A stretch of 64,000 nt of DNA from Cristatella mucedo (Eukaryota; Bryozoa; Phylactolaemata; Cristatellidae): the NCBI GenBank assembly GCA_009760855.2, contig WPIO01000051.1, positions 1,408,501 to 1,472,500 of the forward strand, read 5' to 3'. Position numbers and translations under genes: made by a program. The notes beneath the pieces are model-generated. The model worked only from the letters and a program-made list of their open reading frames with translations, was not told where the DNA came from and ran no database searches. This document shows, piece by piece, positions 42,406-54,615 of this stretch (position 1 is the stretch's first letter; every line of letters starts with the position of its first letter).

Positions 42406-42969
42406 TTGTATAAGATCAGTTTATGGGGCAATATAGCGGTGTGCATGGAAATCCTTAAACCTAATGTCTTAAAGAGTTTCCGAGAGCAATGGCAAAAGGA
42501 CCTTGCTCTATTTAACCTTCGATAAAACGGCAGCTGCCTCAGTTATGAAGCCACAGCCATTGAGAGAAAATTTCCTTCAATTGCTCACGCATCATGACTG
42601 CGATATATTGCAGCTTGACGTAGAAACCTTTCCTGTTTAAGCCACAAATACTCGTGTACCGGAACTTCATCGCAAAGAAAGCTTTCGATGATCGCTGACT
42701 GCACACGGGCAAAGGCTTCAAGCGGCTCCAGCAACGAGACCACTTCCTCTGGCATTACAGTCGCATGTTATTTTGCTGCATCTACTGTCCGCCATCTTTT
42801 CCCGAGCATAGCGCTACAGCTACATCTACCTGTGGTTGCTTAAAGGTCCGACGCTGACGGAGGGTAACTAGCCACTGAGACTCTTCATAAACGATTTTCT
42901 TTTTTATGCACGACTTAAACTGCAGAATAATTACAGCTTAAAGCAGCGCTAGCTAAGGCGATCAGCCAT
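42406..42969. other. Spacer, nothing recognised
   Basis: No coding or repeat similarity noticed. Confidence 0.4.
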
Positions 42970-43105
42970 GAAAGTACTAGCTGATTTAACAGCCTCTTTT
43001 GTAAAGCGGCAATAAAGGATCGCCCATTGCAGGATTCGAACCCAGGATCTCGGGACCGAGGTCAAGAAGAGCGGCCGCCTTACCTAGTGTGCGATCACGG
43101 CTCAC
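42970..43105 (-). mobile_element. SINE-A copy with internal deletion
   Basis: 'gctgatttaacagcctcttt', 'aataaaggatcgcccattgc', 'aggattcgaacccaggatct' and 'ttacctagtgtgcgatcacg'. The 'gccgtaaaggctcttctgcc' stretch of the body is missing. Confidence 0.75.
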
Positions 43106-43109
43106 CAAG

Positions 43110-43452
43110 ACAAGTCGTTTTTTAGCAGCATGGCCGGATTACGGGTTGACGTCGCTGGAGTGATACTAGGTAAAATACTCTTGAGGACGAGTTCTTCCAA
43201 CTCTAAGGTGACACTGGAGCTGCCCATAAAAATTAAGGTAGTCTTACCATCGTTAAGCTTGAGAAAGTTCGAGACGAACATCCGACTGTGAACTTCGCTG
43301 ATACAGGCTGCAAGGCGGTAATAGATTCGAATGCTGCGAATAGTTCGTGGCTTCGAGGCGGGTCCAACGATGGGTCGAAGGCTGTCATTGGCGTGCAGAA
43401 ATGAAAGCCAATACTGTGGTTGACTAAAAAATCGGCGAGATGGAGCGTATAG
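43110..43452 (-). mobile_element. LINE-A reverse-transcriptase fragment, degraded
   Basis: One - strand frame reads LADFLVNHSIGFHF where LINE-A has [14 protein letters not shown]. The next frame continues with ISEVHSRMFVSNFLKLNDGK. The catalytic YADD is destroyed by changes and a frameshift. Confidence 0.65.
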
Positions 43453-43715
43453 TAAACGTAATGTAACGTATCTCCATGTGTAACTGTGGGTTTTGTAGTG
43501 GCCGAGTTTTCTATAACACACGCAAAGCCCAAGCGGCTTCCGGTGCGAGTACTTGCGACGGCTTGAACGGACGATGCCGAAGTCGGGTGTAGGAGAGCAG
43601 AAAGATACCGTTGGAAGACGGGGCCCACGACTGACCCCAGAAGTACCGAATAAAAAACGGCCTTTCAAGATGCAAAGGGAAACGCGATTGAATGATGAAT
43701 AATGTCATGCTCGAT
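43453..43715 (-). mobile_element. LINE-B 3' end
   Basis: 'gtaacgtatctccatgtgta' and 'caaagcccaagcggcttccg' on the + strand are the reverse LINE-B terminus. It is attached to a LINE-A fragment on its low side. Confidence 0.6.
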
Positions 43716-43727
43716 AAACAACATGAA

Positions 43728-44745
43728 TACCATGGTTAGGGGTGACATGCACAGGGTCAGCATGCAAGTGTGGTTAGTGGCAGCATGCCCAGTGTCAGCA
43801 CGCATAAGCACATAAAGGACAAATCACAGGGACCCAATAAATGCTGTCCTAAATAGGTGTGTTTTTAAGTTCTTTTTAAATATTGTCAAGTCAGGGGATG
43901 ATGTGACACAAGTCGGGAGTGAGTTCCAGGCTTTGGGAGCATACGAACTAAATGCACCGTCTCCAAAAGATTTGAGGTTTGTACGAGGTATTGGTAAACT
44001 GTTGGATTCCGAAAAGCTGGCGGTACGATGAGGGAGTAGATCTGAGTGATAGGCTGGGGCTAAAGAATGAAGTGACCTAAAAGTGAGCGACAAAACTTTA
44101 ATGTCGATCCGTTGCTTGACTGGTAGCCAGTGCAGGCGGGCGAGAAGTGGTGTGATGTGGCAACTGCCACGCTCACGACAGACAAGCCTAGCTGCGGAGT
44201 TTTGCACCAGCTGCAATCGCCTGATTGCACACGCCGGTAGGCCAGCAAGCAGTGAGTTACAGAAGTCAAGACGGGATGCCGCAAATGCATGGACCAACTT
44301 AGACGTAGCTGAAAGTCGGCAGATTTGACTGTGGAGCTGATGTGGCCGTCTAAAGAAAGGTCACTTTGGAACATGACACCTAGATTTCGAGTTGCTTCAA
44401 CTGGAGATATGCTGACAGAGCCAATTTTGAGCGTCAGCCTTTCCAATATCTGAATCCCGCTGGGTTTGCCCATAACTAGTAAGTTAGTTTCATCATCGTT
44501 TAGTTCTAGAAAATTTGCTGCCATCCATTTGCGGATGTCATCAATACATGCAAGGGAGTTGAGAGAATTCGAGGTGCTCGAAGGCTGGGAGGGATCAAAG
44601 CAAAGGAACAACTGAGTGTCATCCGCATAGAAGTGAAAGCCTAGATTGTGCTTGACAATCACATCAGCAAGAGGCAGAGTATAAACCGCGAAAAGAACCG
44701 GACCTGGGACGGAGCCCCGAGGTACCCCATATTTCATAGGTACCT
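43728..44745 (-). mobile_element. LINE-A copy, longest coding remnant in the window
   Basis: Two overlapping - strand frames (44737-44060, 225 codons; 44297-43824, 157 codons) give much of the reverse transcriptase and C-terminal domain. They read [81 protein letters not shown] and [16 protein letters not shown] frameshift near 44200-44290 separates them. The catalytic YADD is intact. The endonuclease domain and 5' end are absent. The element stops abruptly at the start of a GC-rich block. Confidence 0.92.
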
Positions 44746-46720
44746 CGGATGATCGGCGCGATCTCGGATGATCGCCGGGATCGCGCCGGCCTCGCCAACC
44801 CGCGCGGCCCAGGCGGGATTCCCACGCAGCGCGGGTACGTAGCGGAGCGCTCTCGGTCGCGGCGCTCCCGCCGCCCTATCGCTCGGTCGCGGCGCGCTCG
44901 GCGCACGCGTCGCAGACCACGCCGCGCCGCTCTCGCTCGCCGGAAGCAGCGGGAGCGCCGCGACCGGCGAACGTCGGCCGCGCGGTGGCGACGTCGGCTG
45001 CGGGGGGGGGGGGGGCGCGCCTCGGTCGCGAGCAATACCAACTAAGGGAAAGCTGGCCGGCTCGTTGCGCGCGCGCGCGCGCCCGCTGCGTAACGCGACA
45101 CCCAACCGCCGACCGAGCGGTTCGCCGGGTCAGCCTATAATGCGAAAGCGCCCGCGGCCCCCCCATCCGACGCACGCAGGCGCGGCATTCTCTCGCAGGT
45201 CAAACGTCAAGCTGGGCCTGCGGCGCTGGCAGCTGCTGCTCATTTCGTCTGCGCCCCTGCGCCCGAGCGGGAGAGCGCCGGCGGAGCTCGGCCGGTGGAC
45301 GCGCGCCCAGCCCGCCGCGTCGACTCTGCGGCGGCAGCGGCGGACGCTCCGGGCGCTGGAGCTCGGTCGAATCGCAGGTAAACTGGAGCCGCGGAAGAGA
45401 AGCGAGAGAGCAAGCGAATCAGCGGCGTCTGCAGCCGCCCCGCCGCCGCCGCGGCGGCGGCGGGCGACTCTGCGCGCCTAAATTAGCCGTTAATGAGCCT
45501 TCGAGCGGCCGCCGCTGCCGCTCGCAGCTTTATACGACCTTCGCGCTAGCGTCGAGCTAGCGACGTCGCACCGGCGCCTCGCGCCCGCGAGGAGCTGTCG
45601 GAGCCGACCGCTCTTCGCGGCCGCAGGCGGCGATCGGCGCACTGTATACGCCCGGCGGCCTCGGCTACGTGGGTAGAGGCTTGGGTTGGCGGCGGCCAGG
45701 AGCGAGCGGCGGATATTGTATTGCCGATAATCAGGTCGACGCGAGCTGCGCCGGCGTGCGAGACGGGTCCAATTAAAATGGACGCCGCCGCCTGGCCAGC
45801 CGTCGGCCTCCATCGTCGGCGGCGAGCGACCATCGGGGCGGCCCGGCACTCCGTACCTCTTTACATGCCACGTTTGCCGTATCTCGTGGAATGTAAAGAA
45901 GTACGTAGCGCCGCCGCGACCGCCACATCGGACGCACCGCTGGCTTGCGTTTCGCCGCGGCAGACGCGCGCGCGTCTGCGAACAAAGGAGCAGAGGTCGC
46001 AGAGCTGCGGCGCCGCCGCCGGTCGAGCGGACGCGCGCGCCCGCTTTCGCCTGTCGTGTGCCGCGCGCGCTCAGGAGCCAGCGTGCGCTCGCGGAATGTT
46101 TGCTGCTCGCGCAAGTGCAATAAAGTTGCTCAACGCAGGCATACGTTGTCCACGCGCTCATTCTTCCGCGAAGTAAGCGTCGGCGCTGCGGTGTTGGCGC
46201 GGCCGTTCCGCCGCCGCCACTGCAGCGCCGCGCGAGCAGCTGCGAAGAGGTCGAGCCGCCGTTGCCTAGCGAAAGGCCACCGCGTGGGCTTGGGCATGAG
46301 ATCCGATGTCGGCGGCGGCAGCCGGGTGAGGTCGCATCGCCCCTAGGTCGGCCCTCGCCGACTGATGTCGCTCGCCGGGCTGCAGCCCTGGCGGCTCGGC
46401 TAGCTCGTCAGCAGATGTGAAGTGCCTAGAAAGAGATTTAGTTCTACTCAGGGCGCTATAATCAAGCGTATTATTATTATCGTCCCTGTGAGGCAAACCG
46501 ACGCTAGCTAGGATTGATGTAGGTCACGAGGGCATCACGACCTCTGGGGGTTAAACGGAAACCTCTAGCCCAGCGACGGCTACCTGTGGTGATGGTGGGG
46601 GGGGGGGGGCTTGCGGCTGGCCGCTCAGCAAGCCTCCGTGCCCGCCGGCAGCCCGAGCGCCTGCTCGGCTCGTGCTGGGGCTGAGGGCCGTCTGTCCTCA
46701 AGCAGCCGCTGCGCTGTTAA
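44746..46720. promoter_or_regulatory. CpG-rich block, possible CpG island
   Basis: G+C and CpG density rise sharply at the LINE-A boundary and stay high for about 2 kb, with CG-repeat tracts and a run of 14 G near 45002. Overlapping frames on both strands, many Arg/Ala-rich, are by-products of composition. No gene is recognised. Such blocks often mark promoters in animals, but here it lies between two converging gene ends. A LINE-A tail (46410-46485) sits inside its distal part. Confidence 0.45.
46410..46485 (+). mobile_element. LINE-A 3' tail
   Basis: 'gtgaagtgcctagaaagaga', 'ttctactcagggcgctata' and 'gtattattattat' match the LINE-A terminus exactly in order. Confidence 0.8.
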
Positions 46721-47050
46721 AGCTTGTCGACGACCGAAAGCGCGAGGCCCGTTTTGCGATGCAGGCTAGCATACTGCAATCGATACTTGCTATCGCAGTC
46801 GGCGTTGTCGGTCGATCTCCTAATTCTTAACGACGTTAGTTGAGACGCAAGCCGCCGGGTGCAACCAATAGCCGCAGTCCGTTCGAATTAGGTGAGCGGC
46901 GGCGGCGCGAAGCTCAAATTTCGAGCGAACATCTCGGGCGCGCTGTCGTTATAATGAACCCGACAGATGCCGCGCCTTGAGGCGCTCGCGCGTTTTCATG
47001 CGAACGAGCGAAGCAGACGACGAGACGGGCGCTGCCGCAAATCCAACCCA
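46721..47050. other. Spacer, nothing recognised
   Basis: Moderately GC-rich sequence. Confidence 0.4.
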
Positions 47051-47086
47051 GTGCCACTGCGCGAGAACGCTCTCGCGCAGTGGCAC
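47051..47086. repeat. Perfect 16-bp-stem hairpin
   Basis: Arms 47051-47066 ('gtgccactgcgcgaga') and 47071-47086 are exact reverse complements with a 4-nt loop 'acgc'. It does not belong to any repeat family seen in the window. Confidence 0.92.
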
Positions 47087-47218
47087 GGCAGTGTGTGAGT
47101 ACACTTGAACGGCGTCGTAGCGTAATAAGTGATATAAGTCGGATCTTCGCGCAGCCGATTTCCAGTGGATGTAGGTGGATTGGGATAGAGGCTGGGATTA
47201 GGCAGCCCGGCCACCGGG

Positions 47219-47370
47219 TCTTAGGGCCAGGAGGTAAGGTGCTCGCTCTTTGCGATCTAGGTCTTGGGCTCAAGTCCTGCAATGGGCTATCCTTTATCAC
47301 TCAATTGCCAGCGGGGTTGCTAGCCATGAAGGCTCTTCTGAAGCTATGTAAATGAGACTGATATAAGAAT
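47219..47370 (+). mobile_element. SINE-A copy
   Basis: 'aggtaaggtgctcgctc', 'ttgggctcaagtcctgca' (weak B box), 'gctatcctttatcactc', 'aaggctcttctgaagctatg' and 'aaatgagactg'. Confidence 0.7.
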
Positions 47371-47439
47371 ATATTTTTAATTTAGCACATGTGGGTGCTT
47401 GTAGTCGACTACCTTAATGTGGTCAAAGAAAAGAACGAT

Positions 47440-47735
47440 TAGCTGATTGAGTAGCCTCATTTATATAGCGACGGAAGAGAGCTATAATAGTAATAATACA
47501 CTTGATATAGCGCCCTCAGAGAACTCGATCTCTTTTTACGCACTACATTTGCTGCAAAAGAAACACGATCGAGTGGTTAGCGGGAGGAAGCTCAATTATA
47601 ACAAGCGTAACCTGGTAAGGGGTGACATGCACAGGGTCAGCATGCGAATAAGGTTAGTGAGAGCACGCTGCGTGTCAGCACGCACAAGGGCGTAAAGGAC
47701 GAACCGCACGGACCCACTAAATGCTGTGATAAATA
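47440..47735 (-). mobile_element. SINE-A tail plus LINE-A 3' end
   Basis: A reverse SINE-A end at 47440-47478 is followed by the reverse LINE-A terminus ('atagcgccctcagagaactc'). The LINE-A 3' UTR continues with 'ggggtgacatgcacagggtc' and 'acccactaaatgctgt', where similarity stops. Confidence 0.75.
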
Positions 47736-48082
47736 GATGAGAAAATGCTGGCTTTCTTTGCATAGAAAATGGTTCAGATCGCTTTCACTCGGGTCCGCGG
47801 GTCTGTCAAATGGGTCCACGCTTCCACTGGTATTTCTAACGAGAAAAGTGGAGAATACTGCATGCAATAAGGTTGGCGCCAAGGAAATCCAACTGTGCAG
47901 CGTGCAGCTTCGATGCTTGAGCTCCCGGCTCGTTACCCGCTGCATATCTAAGCGGTACTGGCTCGTCAAAATCGAAGGAGACTGCGAGTTCCTGCTCGCT
48001 CAAGCTAATACAGCGACGAGGTAAAGCGTCGTGGCATAGCCTGACTGAAGGTTGTAGGAGATGCAGGGAAACAATCAAACCG

Positions 48083-48122
<40 letters not shown>

Positions 48123-49690
48123 AAAGTTAGGAAATGATTCTTGTTTTAATTTTTCTGTAGAGAAGGCGCAAAGAAGTTTTGTCGCACGGTAGACGCCGAA
48201 TGTGAACCTCTGTACCGAAGATGAAATGGAACCAATACTGGCTCTTTGAGCAGTACACCGAGATAATTGCAACCCATGGAAACCTCTATTTGCATGACCC
48301 GAATGTAATGGCTAGACTTTTAACAGTTTGAGCCAGTTCATAAAAAGCCTTTTAATGAGCTGTTTCTCATTTCTTGTTTTTAGCCACACGGGGCAAAACA
48401 ACAGACTTGGCAAACTGGTTCCTGTCAATTCTCCAAGGAGGGAGCATTTAACCCGCCTCCCCCTCGAGACCCTGTAGCTTCGAGCATGAACGGGTCTCAT
48501 CTAAGTAGAATGCAAGCAATCTTCCTCTCACGTGTGTAAGATACCGCCTTCACGAAATGATGGCTACATTGCAGCTGTCAATCCGCCAGACACTGGCGGC
48601 GCACCTGATGGAGGCATCCCTGAATGCATCAAATGTTTGCTTCCGACCGTCCGTCGCCGAAGAACGGCTGCCAGGCCGCATCGCGCGCGAACCGCCTGCG
48701 CACGCGCGGCGCCGCCTGCAGCGGAGTGGCGCGGTAAGGCAAAAGCGAGAGATTTGGTGCGTAATACTCGCGGCAGCAATGAGTCAAGTCTGCCTCCGCG
48801 ATGCATGCTGCAGACAATGACAAAATCAGCTCGCATGATTTAGAGCATGACTGTCGTGCAATCCTCGAGCCGTCAAGCCGCTTAAAGTTAAACGTAGCGC
48901 TCGGCTGCCTTCTAAACGTCATCGGCGCATATACTTGCCATGACCTGAAATGACAAGCATTAGAAGTTATAGCGCCCAAAGTTCTAGTCAAAACTTTTGA
49001 TTGAATCTAAACTTGGCATGGCTATTTTTAAACTTCCCCCACATCTTCTTCCGTCATATGAAAGCCTGGCCTACTCAATGCCCTCAATAGGTTGCTAACT
49101 GAAGTCACTCCTCGACCTAAATTTGGCTAGAATTGCGACTGGTCTCAATAGAGACATCCCCGTATGATCCATAGGGATATGTTTCACCGACTGATTCACG
49201 CGCAACATAAACAGCATCTCTCTATTTTTGTCGTGGACAGGAAATGAGTATGTGCGTGAACGTAATGTGTCGCTGCTGATACGACAAGCGCAACTGGTAG
49301 TTTGCTGTGTGCGCACACGGAAGTCCCAAGGAAAGCGGCCTCATGAGCCACTACACAACGAGCTCCAGTACGGATTTATTTTGACTTTCCGGCTTTCCAT
49401 TGGCAGCCAAATGGCAGCTGGAGCCTGGAGGGTCTTGGACTCCTCCTTTTCTGTGTCGGTTTGCATGGCAACCGATAGTGCTACCACTGCAGTTCAGCAG
49501 GATTGGCTCTCTGGTAGTTTAAGTAGTTTAAGGTGCATCTTTTTTACGAATCCCATATAACAAAATGCTGAAACTTAAAAAGAAAAATTGCGAATCTCTA
49601 AGATCGGTGGTTAAACAACGAACACGACCTGTGCGCCTAAATCTCGACTGTCCTCGCTCACTGCAATTCCAAACGCCGGTAAACGCAGAG
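47736..49690. other. Spacer, nothing recognised except a GA tract
   Basis: (GA)n at 48084-48119. Several overlapping 90-120-codon frames at 48532-48991 and a 110-codon frame at 49228-49560 have no recognised domain. Confidence 0.45.
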
Positions 49691-49862
49691 ACCGGCGACT
49701 TTCCAAAAAGTGTAGGAGGACACGAATTGGCGCAACAACTGAAGAGAAGCCCCCCCCCGGTTGCCTGACCGGAAAGACCGGCGACTTTCCAAAAAGTGTA
49801 GGAGGACACGAATTGGCGCAACAACTGAAGAGAAGCCCCCCCCCGGTTGCCTGACCGGAAAG
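49691..49862. repeat. 86-bp tandem duplication
   Basis: Two essentially identical units (49691-49776 and 49777-49862) each start 'accggcgactttcc' and end 'cctgaccggaaag', with a C8-9 run inside. Near-identity suggests a recent duplication or an assembly artefact. Confidence 0.92.
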
Positions 49863-50162
49863 GGAAGATGCGTGAAAGCGTGCTGATTTCCACCCTTTCT
49901 CGCAAGCTCAAGAGCGACCAACCGACTTCCATCGGCCAATTCTACGCACAGCGAGTGACGCTTTCATTCACATCGGCACCAGCGAGCGTCGAGCGCCGTC
50001 CGTGCGGCATGTCGAGCAGAAAAGAAAATTCGCTGAAAATAAAAAATTCTAATATTTTTCAAATCTAAGCCTGTCGCAGCCTACACAGCTTACGAGCTAC
50101 AAGCAACGGTGGGAGCGCGAAACTCCGTACACTAGCTGCATACGCTAGGCACGCCGCATACG

Positions 50163-50317
50163 CTAGGCACGCGGCGATGGCCAGAAAGTGCGGTCCTTGA
50201 GCCACATATCGCGAATTCTGTCGCAGAGCTCGGTATCCGGGAAGCGGTCGGTGAATGACTGGATCAGACCAGTCGCCGTAGCTTCGTATTCGACAAGCTG
50301 GACATTCCGGCGGGTGC
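50163..50317 (-). CDS. DPP3: DPP3 terminal exon
   Basis: Encodes [40 protein letters not shown] and a C-terminus ending FWPSPRA then TAG at 50165-50163. The acceptor is 'ttccgttcgtag'. It opens by completing a Gly codon begun in the previous exon. Confidence 0.92.
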
Positions 50318-53300
50318 CTACGAACGGAAACCGGGCAGAAATGTCGAAAGCTTCTCGTTGGCGTGAACTAAATCCAGGGCTTTGACCTAAAGGATAGGTC
50401 GCGTCCAGGTGAGACAGTCGCCCAACGAGAGAGCACTTGGCAGACGCCTCGCTCTTCAACTTAATCTTTGTCAGCTCACTCGCCGAGTTAGGGAAGGCAC
50501 TCGACAAAGCCCAACGGTTACAACGAATGCCAGATGAATTGCCCGTGCATTGCAGCCGATACGCGACGATCGCAGGAATAGCGCTCTCTGAATGACGCAG
50601 CCAATGAAATGAGACATTCTCAGACATCAGCGCAGCGGAAATCCTCGAGTGAGGCCCGGAGTGGCCATCTGCCGACGAAACCGCATCCGGGCAAGAGCGA
50701 ACGATGAAGCCGCATCCGGAGAGCTATCGTGAGAACAATAGTAATAAATAAATAAATAATTCATTTATAGAGCGCCCCAAGAGAACTTATTCTCTATTCA
50801 GGCGCTTCACACATGCCTCGGGGCTCGAGCCCACGACCTCAGTCGGACCTCGGTCGGGGCGAGCACCTTAACCGCTAGACCGAACCAGCTCGGCATAGCT
50901 GCGTGCGGTGAATAAATAAATACGTGTAAATGAGTGCACACACGTATGCTCGCGTTTATGCAAAGTATGTACCTCGAGTGTAGTTGCATTATTACTTCCT
51001 GCTGTGCGCGATCGTTCGAAGCCAGACCTTAAAAAATGTGAAGCCCAGATGTATAGCGAAGCGGTTCAATCGGCAATTCGAGACGTACCGGATGCGTTTT
51101 CTAGACGGGTGTTGCACTGTACGAACATCGGGCGTTCAGTGGGGCGTGATAAAACTGCGTCTCGCCAGGTCGTGGCGAAATGCATGCCGTCCTCGTCCTT
51201 CACTTCGGAGTATCGGCCGTAGAGAGCGCTGCCGCGAGCGTAGTCGGCAGTGCTCTTGTAGAGCTGCAAGCGAGCGGCGCGCGCCACAGCTGCCGCGTGA
51301 TGCTCGCTCGCGGCCTCGCCCCGCAGCGACCCGTGCGCGCGCGCGCGCGCGCCGCCGCCGCCGCGCACGAGTACGCAATCAGAGTGTCGCGCTAATGAAA
51401 GCTAGGCGCTGGCTACTTTTTCGACGTTCGATTTGGACGCGCACGATCGGTGCGGCAGCGCGGTCGACAAGGCAAAAGCGTCGCTGTGGTGTGACATGAA
51501 AATCTGGGAAACAATCAGACAAAGGCTAACGGCAGGAAGCATCTGTCGTCAAAAGCCGCTTGGACGCTATCGCGACCGCGGACGTCAAAGAAACCAGACG
51601 GGGGGGGGGGGCGCGCGATCTTTCATGAGCTCTCTCAACTGACTGTTCTCTCCCAATTTAGGAGCACAGCCGCCACCCTCGTTGCTTAGTGATTGGTGTC
51701 GCAGACGCTTAACCCCGATTTTCCGGGTTCGAATATCGGGTTTTCGCAAGTCAGCGGACATCAACCACAGCCGAGAGGTCCGCAGTGCCGACGTGCCGCA
51801 CGGAGCACGACGACCACCCGACGTTTGCTTCGGAAAATGCTGCCGCCGTGCCGCGAGGGCAGCACTATGCGCCCTCGCGTTTGCATAAGGACTTAAAAAT
51901 CAAATTCAGTATTTAAATACTGTCCAAAGAAAGAGTTGCGTGAGAATTAAGCGAAAGTCTATGCCACTAATTTGGGCAGGAAACCGATTCTGCGATAATC
52001 GATGGCAGAGACGTCATAAAAGCCGGCGACATAAGATAGGCAACACATGTAAAGTGCCCAGAAAGAGATTGAGTTCTCTGAGGGTGCTATATCAAATGTA
52101 TTATTATTATTATTAATATTATTATAGGCAGTCGGTAGCGATGGTTCCGGACTCGGCAATGGTATTTGAACTGATTTGAACTTTGAGCCATGGAGCCGTT
52201 GGTGAGTACGTCATGGCCACCGTTGGAAGCCTTTAAATCCTCCGCTGCTGTCGAGCAGACTTGTCTACGCTTATGGCTACGGACAACTGTCGGCATAAAC
52301 CTGCGTGCATTGGTACTGCAACCACAAGTCACCAGCCGAGCCACAAGGTTCAGGCGTCACCAGTAGTCGTCACGTTTTGGCTGAGACTTGCACCGTTACG
52401 AGCGCTGTGCTTGCAGCCTAGTTCTACCCATATGTGGAAGCCGCAAACCACATGTGTCACAGCACTATGCGTCCTCACGGATGAATAGGGACGGAGACCT
52501 TATAAAAAAATCAAATTCAGTATTTAAATACTGTCCAAAGTAAGAGTGGCACGAAAATTAAACGGTTCCATCTAAGCTCGTTTTGTGCGTATTCTGACGA
52601 TGGGTCATTCGTTCCGGCCTTGTGAGTCTGTCTCGGGCGCTGTACGCGTACGCTGAAGCTAGGCATAATTTAACATTAGCTCCGCGTAGCTTCGAAGCAG
52701 TTGACGTTGTGAACGACCCACTCGCCCTGTAGAATACCGCCTAGGTCCATTACTTTTGGCTGTAGCGTTTTGCGTCTAAATACACCAGATATAATAATAT
52801 GTATAATTATAATATAATATAATAATAATATAATTTGCACAATAGAACAAAGTAACGCATTGCTTATTTCATAGAGATTTCATTTTCTCAAACCATGCCA
52901 AGACTTATAAGTGTATCGAAACCTACTTGCGGAAATTTTTAACCGTCAAATTAGAGTTTTTATGCATTACTTTTATTCATCATGGCGCACCTGCCAACTG
53001 AAAATTCATTAGAGCCAAATGGAGGGGAGCATTGCCTGTTGTCCGCCTATTTTTTGACGAGTGATGATTTGTGAACGGTTACTTGAATTGGTTTGTCAGA
53101 TTGCTAGTATATTGGTGACTCTTACGCCTTGCAATCGTAGCGAATGCAATTCCGGCATCGGTAACTTCCTGTCATACACCCCTTAGGTGGCTCTTGGGTT
53201 TTGCTACTGCCACGTACGTGCGTGCTAAATCGGTCAGATTACAAAATTGCTTGAGATTACTATTGGTTCCTGAATCATAATAGTCAGGAGCCGGATCTGT

Positions 53301-54524
53301 CGCAATCGAAGATTCAGACCAACTCAAAGCGATCCAGAGTGATAATAAAGGGGCTGTGCAGCACAGTGGCTGGCTCCGTGCCGCGCGTGCCCCTCTATGG
53401 CTTTATGAAGCTACGGCTTGGTACAGGTCTACGATAAAGACGCGCGGATGACTTATTATCGAGGCGCGAGGGAGCTATTGGTCGCCGTCGCGCCCTGCTA
53501 TCGTCGAGCGTTGGCGGCGCTTCTACGGATCGTCCCCAGCTGCATCTCTATTTGCCAAGCGGCTGCAAGGACTAGCAGCCTTAACGTTCGCTCGCATCGT
53601 AGCGCGCAGGCGTTTAGTTGTGGAGTCGCTGCCGCGGCTACATTGATCACCAATTTAAAGAAGTATATAGTCAGGGTATACCGGTCTGATGCCATGAAAA
53701 CATTAGGGACCGCGTGGTTCCGATACGAAAATAGACAGCCATTTACAGTTCTACCGTACTTAGGATCTAAGCCTGCGACCTCTTGTTACGGACCTCCGAC
53801 AGGTCTCTTGGTCAGATCACAGAGTCATTTTTAAACTTAAGTGTGGCTGCGTGAGGACGTAATAGATGGCGTCAAAATTTCCATTGTAAACCTTAAATAT
53901 TACCAACATGGCATTAACTAATGAATTCTGATACCTTAAAGGAGCGAACGATGGCGCGTGAATTTTGCATACAATCCTAAAAAGCCTGCTGTGGAGTGCT
54001 TCCGTCAGATGTACAACTTGCACTGTATCAATGTCCAGTAGTAAACGGGCGCCAATGAAGACACGACCGGCCTGAAGCAAGGTTTTAACAAATGGACGAA
54101 TGAATGAACGAGACAGATTTTCTATCTTCTACCAGTAATTTACCTGTAGCTTCTGGAGAAAATCGCCAATGGCTTTCTTGCCCACTGTTCTGATGAGGCT
54201 CCGGTCGAGCTGGATACGCAAGGCGGCACCTTTCATATCGCTGCTCTCCTCTATGCTCACGAGCCGTTTAGCCGAATCTTGACTTGTGCCCGAAGCCTCC
54301 AGAAGCACTTGAAGTATGGCGAAGCGAGCTCGCATGTGTGCCTAGAAAGTGTGCAGTAGATCGCGGCCATTCTAAATGGATCACAGGCCGCAGTCCCAGG
54401 AAAGCACTAGTCTCTCATTTGATTCTCTAAGTGTGGCACAGAGAGATACTGCATATTCAATTCATGATCATATTCATAGCATATTCCATTCATTAACAAA
54501 GCAAACCTGCTATCTAGAGCACTG

Positions 54525-54615
<91 letters not shown>

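Noticed and set aside
44060-44737. 225-codon frame as a host gene
   Set aside because: [20 protein letters not shown] and the C-terminal block identify it as a truncated LINE-A reverse transcriptase.
44664-46346. Many long overlapping frames (up to 223 codons) on both strands
   Set aside because: They coincide in all frames with extreme G+C content, many are Arg/Ala-rich, and none has a recognisable domain. Stop codons are simply rare there.
53418-53834. 138-codon + strand frame as a nested antisense gene in DPP3
   Set aside because: No recognisable domain, start context or splice evidence. It is likely a chance frame.
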